From Vitreoscilla stercoraria DSM 513 (GTDB taxonomy: Bacteria; Pseudomonadota; Gammaproteobacteria; Burkholderiales; Neisseriaceae): DNA of 64,000 nucleotides. Each line of letters opens with the position of its first letter. Position 1 is the first letter of the stretch. The notes below the pieces were generated by a model. That model was not told the DNA's origin. It ran no database searches and saw only the letters and a list, made by a program, of their open reading frames with translations. Below are positions 1 to 7,615 of the stretch, one piece after another. A program made the translations under genes and the position numbers. Location: contig NZ_KB908019.1 in NCBI RefSeq assembly GCF_000382305.1, positions 1 through 64,000 on the forward strand, given 5' to 3'.

Positions 1-62
1 GTATAATACAGCCCTATTTCAAAGCTCTGTAACACAGACGGCTTTCTGATTTTAAAGTTTAT

Positions 63-177
63 GTTTGACGACCATAGCGAGTTGGTCCCACGCCTTCCCA
101 TCCCGAACAGGACCGTGAAACGACTTAGCGCCGATGATAGTGTGGATTACCCATGTGAAAGTAGGTCATCGTCAAAC
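63..177 (+). rRNA. rrf: 5S ribosomal RNA
   Basis: The stretch contains the typical beta-proteobacterial 5S core (CCATAGCGAGTTGGTCCCAC ... AACAGGACCGTGAAACGAC ... GTGTGGATTACCC). Its ends, GTTTGACGA at 63-71 and TCGTCAAAC at 169-177, pair perfectly as helix I. The size, about 115 nt, is normal. It is the last gene of an rRNA operon whose 23S lies before the window. The 60 bases upstream would be the 23S-5S spacer. Confidence 0.96.
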
Positions 178-186
178 GCCCCATTT

Positions 187-217
187 AAAGCCCTGATGCA
201 AACGCATCAGGGCTTTA
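187..217 (+). terminator. rRNA operon terminator
   Basis: Perfect stem AAAGCCCTGATGC / GCATCAGGGCTTT with a short loop and a following T-rich stretch, ten bases after the 5S gene. It should end transcription of the rRNA operon. Confidence 0.9.
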
Positions 218-260
218 TTCATTCTTAAAGATAGCTTTAAATATAATACACATTCATATA

Positions 261-295
261 AACAAGCGTCCTGTAAACTTTACAGGACGCTTGTT
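261..295. terminator. DUS-type palindrome, possible second rRNA terminator
   Basis: Two copies of AAGCGTCCTGTAA face each other and, with their flanks, form 17-bp complementary arms around a minimal loop, followed by TTGTTT. This is the first of many copies of the window's dominant repeat. It sits behind the normal rRNA terminator and could act as a backup terminator and as a DNA uptake sequence. Confidence 0.75.
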
Positions 296-667
296 TATGG
301 ATGCTTCCAAATAATTGAAAATAGTATTGAATATTACTTTGACCAATTGGCTCTTTTTAATATTTCATTCGCGATGCGAGGCTGTTTAATTCTTATGAGT
401 ATAGGCCTTCTTCTTATTTTGTAGGGGGGAAGGGTCAGCTTAATATCAAGGATATTTAACAGGATAAGGCAAATTTAAACTGTTGTTTATAATGTAAAAG
501 TTAGATAAGAATATGGATATTGCTTCTGTATTGAAAAAAATTTAATTATTATGGATTTAATTGATGTGTATCAAGTAAATTAAAGTTGGTATTGCAATTG
601 CTTTTATCTTATGTAGGTGAAACATTATAAAAAAATAGATGGAAGAATAGATTAGAGGAGTGTCATC
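296..667. other. AT-rich intergenic region without a recognisable gene
   Basis: About 370 bases between the rRNA operon and the gene at 668. No convincing open reading frame or RNA was seen. A TATAAT at 488-493 could be a -10 box for the downstream gene, but no good -35 box is visible at the right distance. The base composition is distinctly more AT-rich than that of the housekeeping genes further on. Confidence 0.4.
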
Positions 668-1531
668 GTGGTTACTTTAGAACAGCAAATTGGCGCAAAG
701 TTGGTATTTTTAATGCCAAAAGGAAGTTACACATTTGAAGTTCAAGCCCATCTTCACGATGATTACGGACTTTGCTTTGCTTTGGTTCATGATGGTAATT
801 CATATCAAGATGCTCAATTAGTTAATACTCAATTCACTGATACTGTTTTAGAAGAGATTTTAAGTCTATTGTATCTATTACAAGCTCAAAAAAAATATGG
901 TGATTGGCGGCAGTGTCAGATCACCATTAATGCTGATAAGCATGTTCAATTTAATTTTTCACAAATGCTTTGTAATGCTGACCCTAATGGTGATGATGCG
1001 TTACTAGATGATATTCGGGCATTTGTCATGGGTGATTTGGGTAGTGAGATATCTACTAATGTAATATCTGTGGAATTTGATTATCATATCAATATGTTGT
1101 TTGCTTTAGCTTTGAATTATGCTACAGGTTCTAATGGTATTGAAAAGAACCCCCAGCTTGCAGCTTATTATTTCAAATCTTTGATTCGATGTGAGACTGT
1201 GACTTTAGCGGCATACTATAATTGGGTTGCTTTAGAAAGTGGCTCTGAGCATTATATTGATGTGTGTGAATTTAGTTTGTTGGAGTTGTTACAAAGAGAG
1301 CTCAAATCTGATCTGGCTGCCTTGTATGTTTTAGGATTAATGCACCAGTCAGGCTATGAAACTTTGCAACCTAATATTCAACAGGCAATGCATTATTATC
1401 AACATGCAGCGTCTTTAGGTTGTACTTTGGCAAAGTTGCGTGTAGAAGACTTATACTTAGATTACATGATTGAAGTTAATAAATCGGTTGCAACCATCAA
1501 TCATAAAATCCGATTTAATGGATTCAAGTAA
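668..1531 (+). CDS. hypothetical protein with Sel1-like C-terminal repeats
   Basis: Protein of 287 residues starting at GTG 668, preceded by GAGGAG at 655-660, a good ribosome binding site. No signal peptide or membrane segment is visible, so it is probably cytoplasmic. Residues about 140-255 look like helical Sel1/TPR-type repeats (an ALALNYATG...NPQLAAYYFKSL unit and an AALYVLGLMHQSG...QQAMHYYQHAASLG unit). The N-terminal half, with GDWRQCQITIN followed by a beta-like HVQFNF stretch, faintly recalls YezG/DUF600-type immunity proteins; this is inference only. The gene is AT-rich and lies alone between an rRNA operon and a tRNA gene, a common landing place for acquired genes. The product is not recognised with confidence. 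Confidence 0.75.
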   Translation: MVTLEQQIGAKLVFLMPKGSYTFEVQAHLHDDYGLCFALVHDGNSYQDAQLVNTQFTDTVLEEILSLLYLLQAQKKYGDWRQCQITINADKHVQFNFSQMLCNADPNGDDALLDDIRAFVMGDLGSEISTNVISVEFDYHINMLFALALNYATGSNGIEKNPQLAAYYFKSLIRCETVTLAAYYNWVALESGSEHYIDVCEFSLLELLQRELKSDLAALYVLGLMHQSGYETLQPNIQQAMHYYQHAASLGCTLAKLRVEDLYLDYMIEVNKSVATINHKIRFNGFK

Positions 1532-1542
1532 TCAGTCATGTG

Positions 1543-1617
1543 TGGCCTCGCCAACAGGAATCGAACCTGTATCTTACGCTTAGGAGGCATATGTTCTATC
1601 CGTTGAACTATGGCGAG
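1543..1617 (-). tRNA. tRNA-Arg (anticodon CCU)
   Basis: On the minus strand the sequence folds as a 75-nt tRNA. The acceptor stem is CTCGCCA/TGGCGAG, the anticodon loop contains CCT within ATGCCTCCTAAGC, and the T arm is ACAGG-TTCGATT-CCTGT. The discriminator is G and CCA is encoded. It reads the rare AGG codon. No integrase or attachment-site repeat was noticed beside it. Confidence 0.95.
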
Positions 1618-1619
1618 AT

Positions 1620-1642
1620 GCGTCCTGTAAGTTACAGGACGC
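1620..1642. repeat. DUS palindrome between tRNA-Arg and ispB
   Basis: Inverted pair of GCGTCCTGTAA with one base between the arms. It lies just after the ispB stop and before the tRNA, both on the minus strand. The T-run (CTTTGTTTT) lies on the plus-strand side, so it would be a poor terminator for ispB itself. Confidence 0.7.
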
Positions 1643-1661
1643 TTTGTTTTGATTATATGTT

Positions 1662-2636
1662 TTAACTTAAGCGAGCAATCGATTGTTCAGCCAATTCACG
1701 CATTGCAGTACGCACTTCGTTATCAGGTAAGGCCTGTAAACAAACAATCGCTTGATTGACTGCTTTGTGAGCTTCTTGACGGCAATATGCCAAAGCATCT
1801 GAATTTTGTACGTGCGCATAAATCGCATCGAAATATTCACGATCGGCATGTTCTAAAGCATAGCGCACATCTTTGGCTGCTTGCTCTGAGCCTTGCTGCA
1901 TCAAATAAATCAATGGCAATGTTGGTTTGCCTTCTGCCAAATCATCACCCACATTTTTGCCGATTTGTTCAGGGTCGCCAGAATAATCCAAAATGTCATC
2001 GATGATTTGAAAAGCAGTACCCACATACATACCATAGTCTTTTAACGCTTGCTCTTGCTCGGCTGTGGCTTTGGCAAGCAATGCGCCTACTTGTGCAGCC
2101 GCCTCGAACAGTTTGGCAGTTTTGTATTGAATGACTTGGAGATATTCAGCTTCGGTGATATTGATGTTACCGATGTTCATCAATTGCATCACTTCGCCTT
2201 CGGCGATGATGTTGGTGGCATCAGCCATGACTTCCAAAATGCGCATGTCTTTGGTATGTACCATTAATTGGAAGGCGCGCGTGTATAAAAAGTCACCGAC
2301 CAAAACAGCGGCAGCATTGCCAAACATATTGTTGGCTGTTTTACGACCTCGGCGTAAATCACTTTCATCGACCACATCGTCATGTAATAAAGTTGAGGTA
2401 TGAATGAACTCTACCATGGCAGCCAATGAGTACAACATATCTTCATCGTAGCCTAAAACCTTACCTGACAAGACGGTCATGATAGGGCGCAAACGTTTAC
2501 CGCCTGCGCTGATGATGTATTGACCAATTTGTGAAATCAATGCCACTTCAGACATGACTGCTTGGTTGATGACCACATCAACGCGCGACAAATCATTTTC
2601 TAAATGACGTTGGAAGTAAGGCACAGTTTCTAGCAT
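1662..2636 (-). CDS. ispB: octaprenyl diphosphate synthase (polyprenyl synthetase)
   Basis: Trans-prenyltransferase that elongates farnesyl diphosphate with isopentenyl diphosphate to make the side chain of ubiquinone. Both aspartate-rich metal-binding motifs are intact: DDVVD at residues 86-90 and DDILD at 213-217, with GGKRLRP at 45-51. I chose the Met at 2636, giving 324 residues, the usual IspB length. The longer open frame back to 2843 would add 69 low-complexity residues and run through the rplU promoter region. No strong ribosome binding site is visible before the chosen start. The gene is divergent from rplU. Confidence 0.93.
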   Translation of the reverse strand: MLETVPYFQRHLENDLSRVDVVINQAVMSEVALISQIGQYIISAGGKRLRPIMTVLSGKVLGYDEDMLYSLAAMVEFIHTSTLLHDDVVDESDLRRGRKTANNMFGNAAAVLVGDFLYTRAFQLMVHTKDMRILEVMADATNIIAEGEVMQLMNIGNINITEAEYLQVIQYKTAKLFEAAAQVGALLAKATAEQEQALKDYGMYVGTAFQIIDDILDYSGDPEQIGKNVGDDLAEGKPTLPLIYLMQQGSEQAAKDVRYALEHADREYFDAIYAHVQNSDALAYCRQEAHKAVNQAIVCLQALPDNEVRTAMRELAEQSIARLS

Positions 2637-2795
2637 AGGTTGACTTTTGACAGATGGATTCAAAATAACAATCGCAATTATAACATTGTTGCTGTTTGTG
2701 TACACTTGGCTTTTGTGGAAAAGCCAATATAGAGAAGCTTTGATATGGCCTGCACTATGAAAATTCACATAATCGATTGATTTGGGTTTTATTTT

Positions 2796-2823
2796 TGACG
2801 TTTTTTTTAAAACAACGTATAAT
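2796..2823 (+). promoter_or_regulatory. sigma-70 promoter of rplU-rpmA
   Basis: TTGACG at 2796-2801 and TATAAT at 2818-2823 with a 16-bp spacer, about 50 bases before the rplU start. The match to the consensus is strong and the position fits. Confidence 0.8.
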
Positions 2824-2871
2824 CTTCGATTCTCTTTTGCCATATTGGCAATTTTTTAATTGGAGTTGAGT

Positions 2872-3180
2872 ATGTACGCGGTCGTAAAAACCGGCGGTAA
2901 ACAATACAAAGTTACCGTTGGCCAAAAATTAAAAGTAGAACAGATACCAGCCGAACTCGACAGCCAAATCGTACTTGAAGAAGTATTGATGGTTGCGGAC
3001 GGTGAAAACATTCAAATCGGTGCCCCTGTTGTTGCAGGCGCTAAAGTAACTGCTACTGTGGTTTCTCACGGTCGTCACGACAAAGTACGCATTTTCAAAA
3101 TGCGTCGTCGTAAGCATTACCAAAAACGTCAAGGTCATCGTCAGAATTTCACTGAAATTCGTATCGACGCAATCGCTTAA
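2872..3180 (+). CDS. rplU: 50S ribosomal protein L21
   Basis: Ribosomal protein of 102 residues starting MYAVVKTGGKQYKV, the conserved L21 N-terminus, with the basic KMRRRKHYQKRQGHRQ tract near the C-terminus that contacts 23S rRNA. The ATG at 2872 is chosen over a frame opening at 2860 because GGAG lies at 2862-2865 and the family starts here. It forms an operon with rpmA 18 bases downstream, driven by the promoter at 2796-2823. Confidence 0.97.
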   Translation: MYAVVKTGGKQYKVTVGQKLKVEQIPAELDSQIVLEEVLMVADGENIQIGAPVVAGAKVTATVVSHGRHDKVRIFKMRRRKHYQKRQGHRQNFTEIRIDAIA

Positions 3181-3198
3181 TTTTAGGAGTAAAATCAC

Positions 3199-3465
3199 AT
3201 GGCAACCAAAAAAGCAGGCGGTAGCTCTAAAAACGGTCGCGATTCAGAAGCTAAACGCTTGGGCGTTAAAGCCTTCGGTAGCGAATTGATTCCAGCTGGT
3301 TCTATCATTGTTCGTCAACGTGGTACTCGTTTCCACGCTGGTACCAATGTAGGCATGGGTAAAGACCACACTTTGTTCGCTAAAGTTGACGGTTATGTTG
3401 AGTTCACCACCAAAGGTGCGTTGAACCGCAAAACTGTAAACGTTAAGCCTTACACTGGCGAATAA
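3199..3465 (+). CDS. rpmA: 50S ribosomal protein L27
   Basis: Ribosomal protein of 88 residues starting MATKKAGGSSKNGRDSEAKR, the classical L27 N-terminus that reaches towards the peptidyl transferase centre, followed by the conserved GSIIVRQRGTRFH segment. A ribosome binding site (TTAGGAGT) precedes the ATG. It is cotranscribed with rplU and ends before a strong terminator. The order rplU-rpmA-obgE is a widely conserved bacterial arrangement. Confidence 0.97.
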   Translation: MATKKAGGSSKNGRDSEAKRLGVKAFGSELIPAGSIIVRQRGTRFHAGTNVGMGKDHTLFAKVDGYVEFTTKGALNRKTVNVKPYTGE

Positions 3466-3477
3466 GCAGTAATTTAG

Positions 3478-3509
3478 AAAAAGCCCTGTCTGTTGATAGG
3501 GCTTTTTTT
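3478..3509 (+). terminator. rho-independent terminator of rplU-rpmA
   Basis: The stem AAAAAGCCCT / AGGGCTTTTT is followed by further T residues, 13 bases after the rpmA stop. Confidence 0.9.
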
Positions 3510-3532
3510 ATTTTTTACTTGGTCACAAGACT

Positions 3533-3580
3533 GATTAGGCGGCCTGAAAAAGGTCTAATGTGTTTTCAGGCCGCCTAATC
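3533..3580. repeat. long inverted repeat carrying the minor DUS form
   Basis: Perfect 18-bp arms at 3533-3550 (GATTAGGCGGCCTGAAAA) and 3563-3580 separated by 12 bases. Each arm contains AGGCGGCCTGAA, a relative of the window's AAGCGGCCTGAA element. It lies between the rpmA terminator and obgE and could be a second terminator or a relic uptake sequence. Confidence 0.8.
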
Positions 3581-3638
3581 GGTTTTGTACACACAATCAG
3601 AATGATAAAATTAATAATTCAGAATCAAGAGGTTAAGC

Positions 3639-4790
3639 ATGAAGTTTATTGATGAAGCGAAAATTGAAGTGGTAGCAGGCAAGGGTGGCAATGGTGCGTC
3701 TAGCTTCCGTCGTGAAAAATTCGTTCCACGCGGTGGTCCTGATGGTGGTGATGGTGGTAAAGGTGGCAGCGTGATTGCTGTGGCGGATGAAAACATCAAT
3801 ACTTTGGTTGAATACCGTTTTGTGAAAAAATATTTGGCTAAAAATGGTGAAAAAGGTCATGGTGCCGACCGTTATGGCAAAGGCGCAGATGACATAGAAT
3901 TGCACATGCCTGTCGGTACTTTGATTAAAGACGTGGATACCGATGAAATCGTTGCAGACTTGACTGAACACGGTCAGCGCCTTGTTTTGGCTCGTGGCGG
4001 TAAAGGTGGTTTAGGCAATATCCATTTTAAATCTTCAACCAATCGCGCACCGCGCCAATGTACGCCTGGCGAGGATGGTGAGAGCCGTTTGTTGAACTTA
4101 GAATTGAAAGTTTTGGCAGATGTGGGTTTGCTCGGTATGCCCAATGCAGGTAAATCGACTTTAATCAGTGCCGTTTCTGCAGCACGTCCGAAAGTTGCGG
4201 ATTATCCATTTACAACCTTGCATCCTAATTTGGGTGTGGTGCGCATGGATGAGAATCACAGCTTTGTGATGGCAGACATTCCAGGTTTGATTGAAGGTGC
4301 GGCTGAAGGTGCGGGTTTGGGTCATCGCTTTTTGCGTCATTTGTCACGCACTGGATTGTTATTGCATGTGGTTGATTTAGCACCATTTGCCGAAGATGTT
4401 GATCCTGTTAAAGAAGCTTTGGCATTGGCAGAAGAGTTGCGCAAATACGATGAAGCATTGTATGAAAAACCACGTTGGTTTGTGTTGAACAAATTGGACG
4501 TTTTGCCTGAAGAAGAGCGTGCTGAACGTGTGCAAGCTTTCTTGGATGCAGTGGGTTGGAATCATCCAAAACCCAACGACCAGTTTGAATTTGATGTGAA
4601 CACACCGCGTGTGTTTGAAATCTCAGCCATCAACCGTCAAGGTACACAAGATTTGGTGTATGCTATTCATGGTTATATTGAGCGTCAAAAAGAGTTGGCT
4701 TTAGAAGAAAAAGCACGTCAAGGTGCGGTATCAACAGAAGTGGTTGAAAAAGCGCAAACTGATCGCTCAGTATTTAAACCAGAATCTTAA
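3639..4790 (+). CDS. obgE: GTPase Obg/CgtA
   Basis: Ribosome-associated GTPase needed for late 50S assembly and linked to stress and replication control. The 383 residues contain the glycine-rich Obg fold (FVPRGGPDGGDGGKGG at about 28-43) and then a G domain with the P-loop GMPNAGKS at 166-173, DIPGLIEG (switch II) near 213 and NKLD near 287. A charged C-terminal tail follows. The start at 3639 gives the normal Obg N-terminus MKFIDEAKIEV. It is separated from rpmA by a terminator and an inverted repeat, so it probably has its own promoter. Confidence 0.97.
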   Translation: MKFIDEAKIEVVAGKGGNGASSFRREKFVPRGGPDGGDGGKGGSVIAVADENINTLVEYRFVKKYLAKNGEKGHGADRYGKGADDIELHMPVGTLIKDVDTDEIVADLTEHGQRLVLARGGKGGLGNIHFKSSTNRAPRQCTPGEDGESRLLNLELKVLADVGLLGMPNAGKSTLISAVSAARPKVADYPFTTLHPNLGVVRMDENHSFVMADIPGLIEGAAEGAGLGHRFLRHLSRTGLLLHVVDLAPFAEDVDPVKEALALAEELRKYDEALYEKPRWFVLNKLDVLPEEERAERVQAFLDAVGWNHPKPNDQFEFDVNTPRVFEISAINRQGTQDLVYAIHGYIERQKELALEEKARQGAVSTEVVEKAQTDRSVFKPES

Positions 4791-4808
4791 TTAACAGGAG
4801 TCAGCCGC

Positions 4809-5447
4809 ATGAATGCACAATCATCTTTGGTGAATCAATTATTGACACAATTACAAGGTGCCCCTATTTCACAAATTGCTTCTCAATTGGGTGTCAATTC
4901 AGATCAGGCACAAAGTGCTGTGAACAGTGCTGTGCCGATGTTATTGGGTATGTTGGGTAACAATGCCACGCAAGGTTCTGGTGCCAGTGATTTATTGGGC
5001 GCTTTGATGCGTGACCATGCTCAGCCTGCGGCACAAGCTCAAGGTTTGGGTGGTGGCGATTTATTGAGCAATGTATTGGGTTCTGTTTTGGGTGGCGGTT
5101 CTGGCGCTCAAGGTGGTGCGGCGATTTTGGGTCATATTTTTGGTGGCCAACAAGCACAAGCACAAAGCAATTTGGGTCAAGCTTCGGGCTTAGGTGGCGC
5201 CAATGCAGGACAGTTGTTGCAAATTTTAGCGCCCATTGTCATGTCTTTCTTGGCCAATAAAGTGCAAACGAGCAATCTGGATGCAGGTGGTTTGGGTCAG
5301 GTTTTGGGACAAGAGCGCGCACAAGTACAGCAACAAGGTGGCTTGGCAGGCTCTTTATTGACCAGTGTGTTAGACCAAAATGGTGATGGCAAATTGGATT
5401 TGGGCGATGTGTTGAAATTCGGTGCCAGTTTTTTAAACCGTCGTTAA
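4809..5447 (+). CDS. DUF937 (YidB-like) protein
   Basis: Protein of 212 residues, rich in Gly, Ala, Gln and Leu, that follows obgE by 18 bases with its own ribosome binding site (AACAGGAGT). The N-terminal half has the DUF937 pattern: VNQLLTQLQGAPISQIASQLG, then NSAVPMLLGMLGNNA. The C-terminus has DQNGDGKLDLGDVLKFG, which looks like a single EF-hand or dockerin-like calcium loop and is usual in this family. No signal peptide is seen. The cellular role of DUF937 proteins is not established. It is probably cotranscribed with obgE and is followed by a terminator. Confidence 0.85.
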   Translation: MNAQSSLVNQLLTQLQGAPISQIASQLGVNSDQAQSAVNSAVPMLLGMLGNNATQGSGASDLLGALMRDHAQPAAQAQGLGGGDLLSNVLGSVLGGGSGAQGGAAILGHIFGGQQAQAQSNLGQASGLGGANAGQLLQILAPIVMSFLANKVQTSNLDAGGLGQVLGQERAQVQQQGGLAGSLLTSVLDQNGDGKLDLGDVLKFGASFLNRR

Positions 5448-5465
5448 GATTTAATTGTTTGATTC

Positions 5466-5499
5466 AAAAGCTTTCCATGTATAGTGGAAAGCTTTTTTT
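5466..5499 (+). terminator. rho-independent terminator after the DUF937 gene
   Basis: The stem AAAAGCTTTCCA / TGGAAAGCTTTT is followed by T residues. Confidence 0.9.
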
Positions 5500-5618
5500 A
5501 TGTATTTAAAAATTTTACAGTACGCTTATATTGATAAAAAAGGTGCAAGATGCGTCCTGTAAGGGGCAAATATCGTATAATTGCCTTTCCTTAAGAATTT
5601 TGAAACCATAAGTGAATT

Positions 5619-7037
5619 ATGTTAACCGTATACAATACCTTAACCCGTCAAAAAGAAGCATTTAACCCCATCGATCCTAATAATGTGCGCATGTATGTTT
5701 GTGGCATGACGGTGTATGACTATTGTCATTTGGGTCATGCTCGTGTGATGGTGGTGTTTGATATGGTGGCACGTTGGTTGCGCCAATCAGGTTATCCGTT
5801 AACTTATGTGCGCAACATCACGGACATCGATGACAAAATCATTGCTCGTGCTGCGCAAAATGGTGAAAGTATTGGCGAATTGACCGCGCGTTTCATTCAA
5901 GCGATGGATGAAGATGCGGCAGCTTTGGGTGTGCAAAAACCCAACGAAGAACCTAAAGCCACTGAATATGTGGCGCAAATGATTGCGATGATTGAGCGTT
6001 TGATTGCCAATGGCAAAGCGTATGCTGCGGACAATGGTGACGTGTATTATGCGGTACGTGAGTTTGCGGCATATGGTCAATTGTCTGGCAAATCCTTGGA
6101 TGATTTGCGCGCGGGTGAGCGTGTGGAGGTCGATGGTTTTAAGCGTGATCCATTGGATTTCGTGTTGTGGAAAGCGGCCAAAGCGGGCGAGCCTGCTTGG
6201 GAAAGTCCGTGGGGCAATGGTCGTCCAGGTTGGCATATTGAGTGTTCGGCTATGGGCGAAGAAATGTTCGGTCAAGCGTTTGACATTCATGGTGGTGGTG
6301 CTGACTTACAATTTCCGCATCATGAAAACGAAATTGCCCAAAGCTGCGGTGCCAGTGGTGTGTGCAATCACAGCCATGACGATTTGGCAGGCAAACACAC
6401 GCAAAGCCATGTCAAATATTGGATGCACAATGGCTTTATTCGTGTGGACAATGAAAAAATGTCCAAATCTTTGGGTAATTTTTTCACCATTCGCGAAGTG
6501 TTGAAAAAATACGATGCGGAAATTGTGCGCTTCTTTATTTTGCGCGCACATTATCGCAGCCCATTGAATTATTCAGATGCGCATTTGGATGATGCCAAAG
6601 GTGCGTTGACGCGTTTGTACACGACTTTGAAAAACACCCCGCCTGCTGATGTGGCGATAACTGCTGACAGCAACGAATACACGCAACGTTTCTTTGCGGC
6701 GATGAACGATGATTTTGGTACGGTTGAGGCGATGGCGGTGTTGTTTGAATTGGCGGCGGAGGTCAATAAAACCAATGATGCGCAATTGGCAGGCGTCCTG
6801 AAAGCTTTGGCGAATGTTTTAGGCTTGTTAGAGCGTGATGCGGTGGCATTTTTACAAGGTGATTTGCATGATACCGATGGTTTGAGCAGTGAGGCGATTG
6901 ATGCATTGATTGCCCAGCGACAAGCAGCGCGTGCAGCGAAAAACTGGGCGGAATCAGACCGCATTCGTGACGAATTGACAGCAGCTGGTATTATTTTAGA
7001 AGATGCAGCAGGTGTAACCACTTGGCGTCGTCAATGA
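5619..7037 (+). CDS. cysS: cysteinyl-tRNA synthetase
   Basis: Class I aminoacyl-tRNA synthetase of 472 residues that charges tRNA-Cys. It has the zinc-ligand Cys28 in VCGMTVYDYCHLGHAR, the HIGH-type motif HLGH at 37-40, the GWHIECSAM segment with a second zinc ligand, HHENEIAQS, and KMSKS near residue 279. The length and the C-terminal anticodon-binding helices are normal. The start at 5619 matches the family N-terminus LTVYNTLTRQKE. A TATAAT at 5576-5581 may be its -10 box, but the -35 region is occupied by a lone DUS-like TGCGTCCTGTAA. Confidence 0.97.
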   Translation: MLTVYNTLTRQKEAFNPIDPNNVRMYVCGMTVYDYCHLGHARVMVVFDMVARWLRQSGYPLTYVRNITDIDDKIIARAAQNGESIGELTARFIQAMDEDAAALGVQKPNEEPKATEYVAQMIAMIERLIANGKAYAADNGDVYYAVREFAAYGQLSGKSLDDLRAGERVEVDGFKRDPLDFVLWKAAKAGEPAWESPWGNGRPGWHIECSAMGEEMFGQAFDIHGGGADLQFPHHENEIAQSCGASGVCNHSHDDLAGKHTQSHVKYWMHNGFIRVDNEKMSKSLGNFFTIREVLKKYDAEIVRFFILRAHYRSPLNYSDAHLDDAKGALTRLYTTLKNTPPADVAITADSNEYTQRFFAAMNDDFGTVEAMAVLFELAAEVNKTNDAQLAGVLKALANVLGLLERDAVAFLQGDLHDTDGLSSEAIDALIAQRQAARAAKNWAESDRIRDELTAAGIILEDAAGVTTWRRQ

Positions 7038-7092
7038 TGTGAATCAGCAAGCGTCCTGTAAGATTCTTGCATATAGTCGATTGAAACGATTG

Positions 7093-7120
7093 AAAAGACC
7101 CATTGATGATGGGTCTTTTT
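7093..7120 (+). terminator. rho-independent terminator after cysS
   Basis: The stem AAAAGACCCAT / ATGGGTCTTTTT lies 55 bases after the cysS stop. A single DUS (AAGCGTCCTGTAA, 7049-7061) lies between the stop and this hairpin. Confidence 0.85.
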
Positions 7121-7183
7121 GATGTGAATGCAGCGTTATTGTCGCAAAGCTTGTCTGTGAAGCGTGCTTTAAATGGAAAATCC

Positions 7184-7213
7184 TTGATTGAATAGGAAAG
7201 ATTGACATATAAT
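7184..7213 (+). promoter_or_regulatory. sigma-70 promoter of rpmE
   Basis: TTGATT at 7184-7189 and TATAAT at 7208-7213 with an 18-bp spacer, about 60 bases before the rpmE start. Confidence 0.7.
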
Positions 7214-7276
7214 CTTGTGTTCATTTTATGCAGCATAGGCACAATCCCTATGCCCGCGAAACTTAAAGGAAAGCAC

Positions 7277-7492
7277 ATGAAAGCTGATATCCAACCTAAC
7301 TACCACGACATCCAAGTAATCTGCTCTTGCGGCAGCACTTTCGTGACCAAATCTACTATGGAAAAAGAAACATTCAATATCGAGGTTTGCTCTGAATGTC
7401 ATCCTTTCTACACTGGTAAACAAAAAATCGTTGACACGGCTGGTCGTGTTGATCGCTTTAACCAAAAATTCGGCAATATGTTCAACCGTTAA
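7277..7492 (+). CDS. rpmE: 50S ribosomal protein L31, zinc-binding form
   Basis: Ribosomal protein of 71 residues starting MKADIQPNYHDIQVICSCG. The cysteine pairs CSC and CSEC make this the zinc-containing C+ form of L31. The ATG at 7277 is preceded by AAAGGA. An in-frame opening back to 7202 is rejected because it would run into the promoter. It is a single-gene unit with its own promoter and terminator. Confidence 0.96.
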   Translation: MKADIQPNYHDIQVICSCGSTFVTKSTMEKETFNIEVCSECHPFYTGKQKIVDTAGRVDRFNQKFGNMFNR

Positions 7493-7510
7493 TTCGTTTG
7501 AAATGCCAAA

Positions 7511-7537
7511 AAGAAGACAGCTGCGGCTGTCTTTTTT
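7511..7537 (+). terminator. rho-independent terminator of rpmE
   Basis: The GC-rich stem AAGACAGC / GCTGTCTT is followed by a T-run. Confidence 0.9.
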
Positions 7538-7615
7538 ATTGCCATCATTTGATGTCCAGTGTGCAAATGATGGGTATCATGGGGTCACTGGATGAGATAT
7601 TGAGGTGGATTTGCG

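Noticed and set aside
1543..1617. tRNA-Arg as an attachment site for an integrated element
   Set aside because: No integrase gene and no repeated copy of the tRNA 3' end were seen nearby.
1662..2843. A 393-residue form of IspB
   Set aside because: The extra 69 N-terminal residues are low-complexity and overlap the rplU promoter region; IspB proteins are about 320-325 residues.
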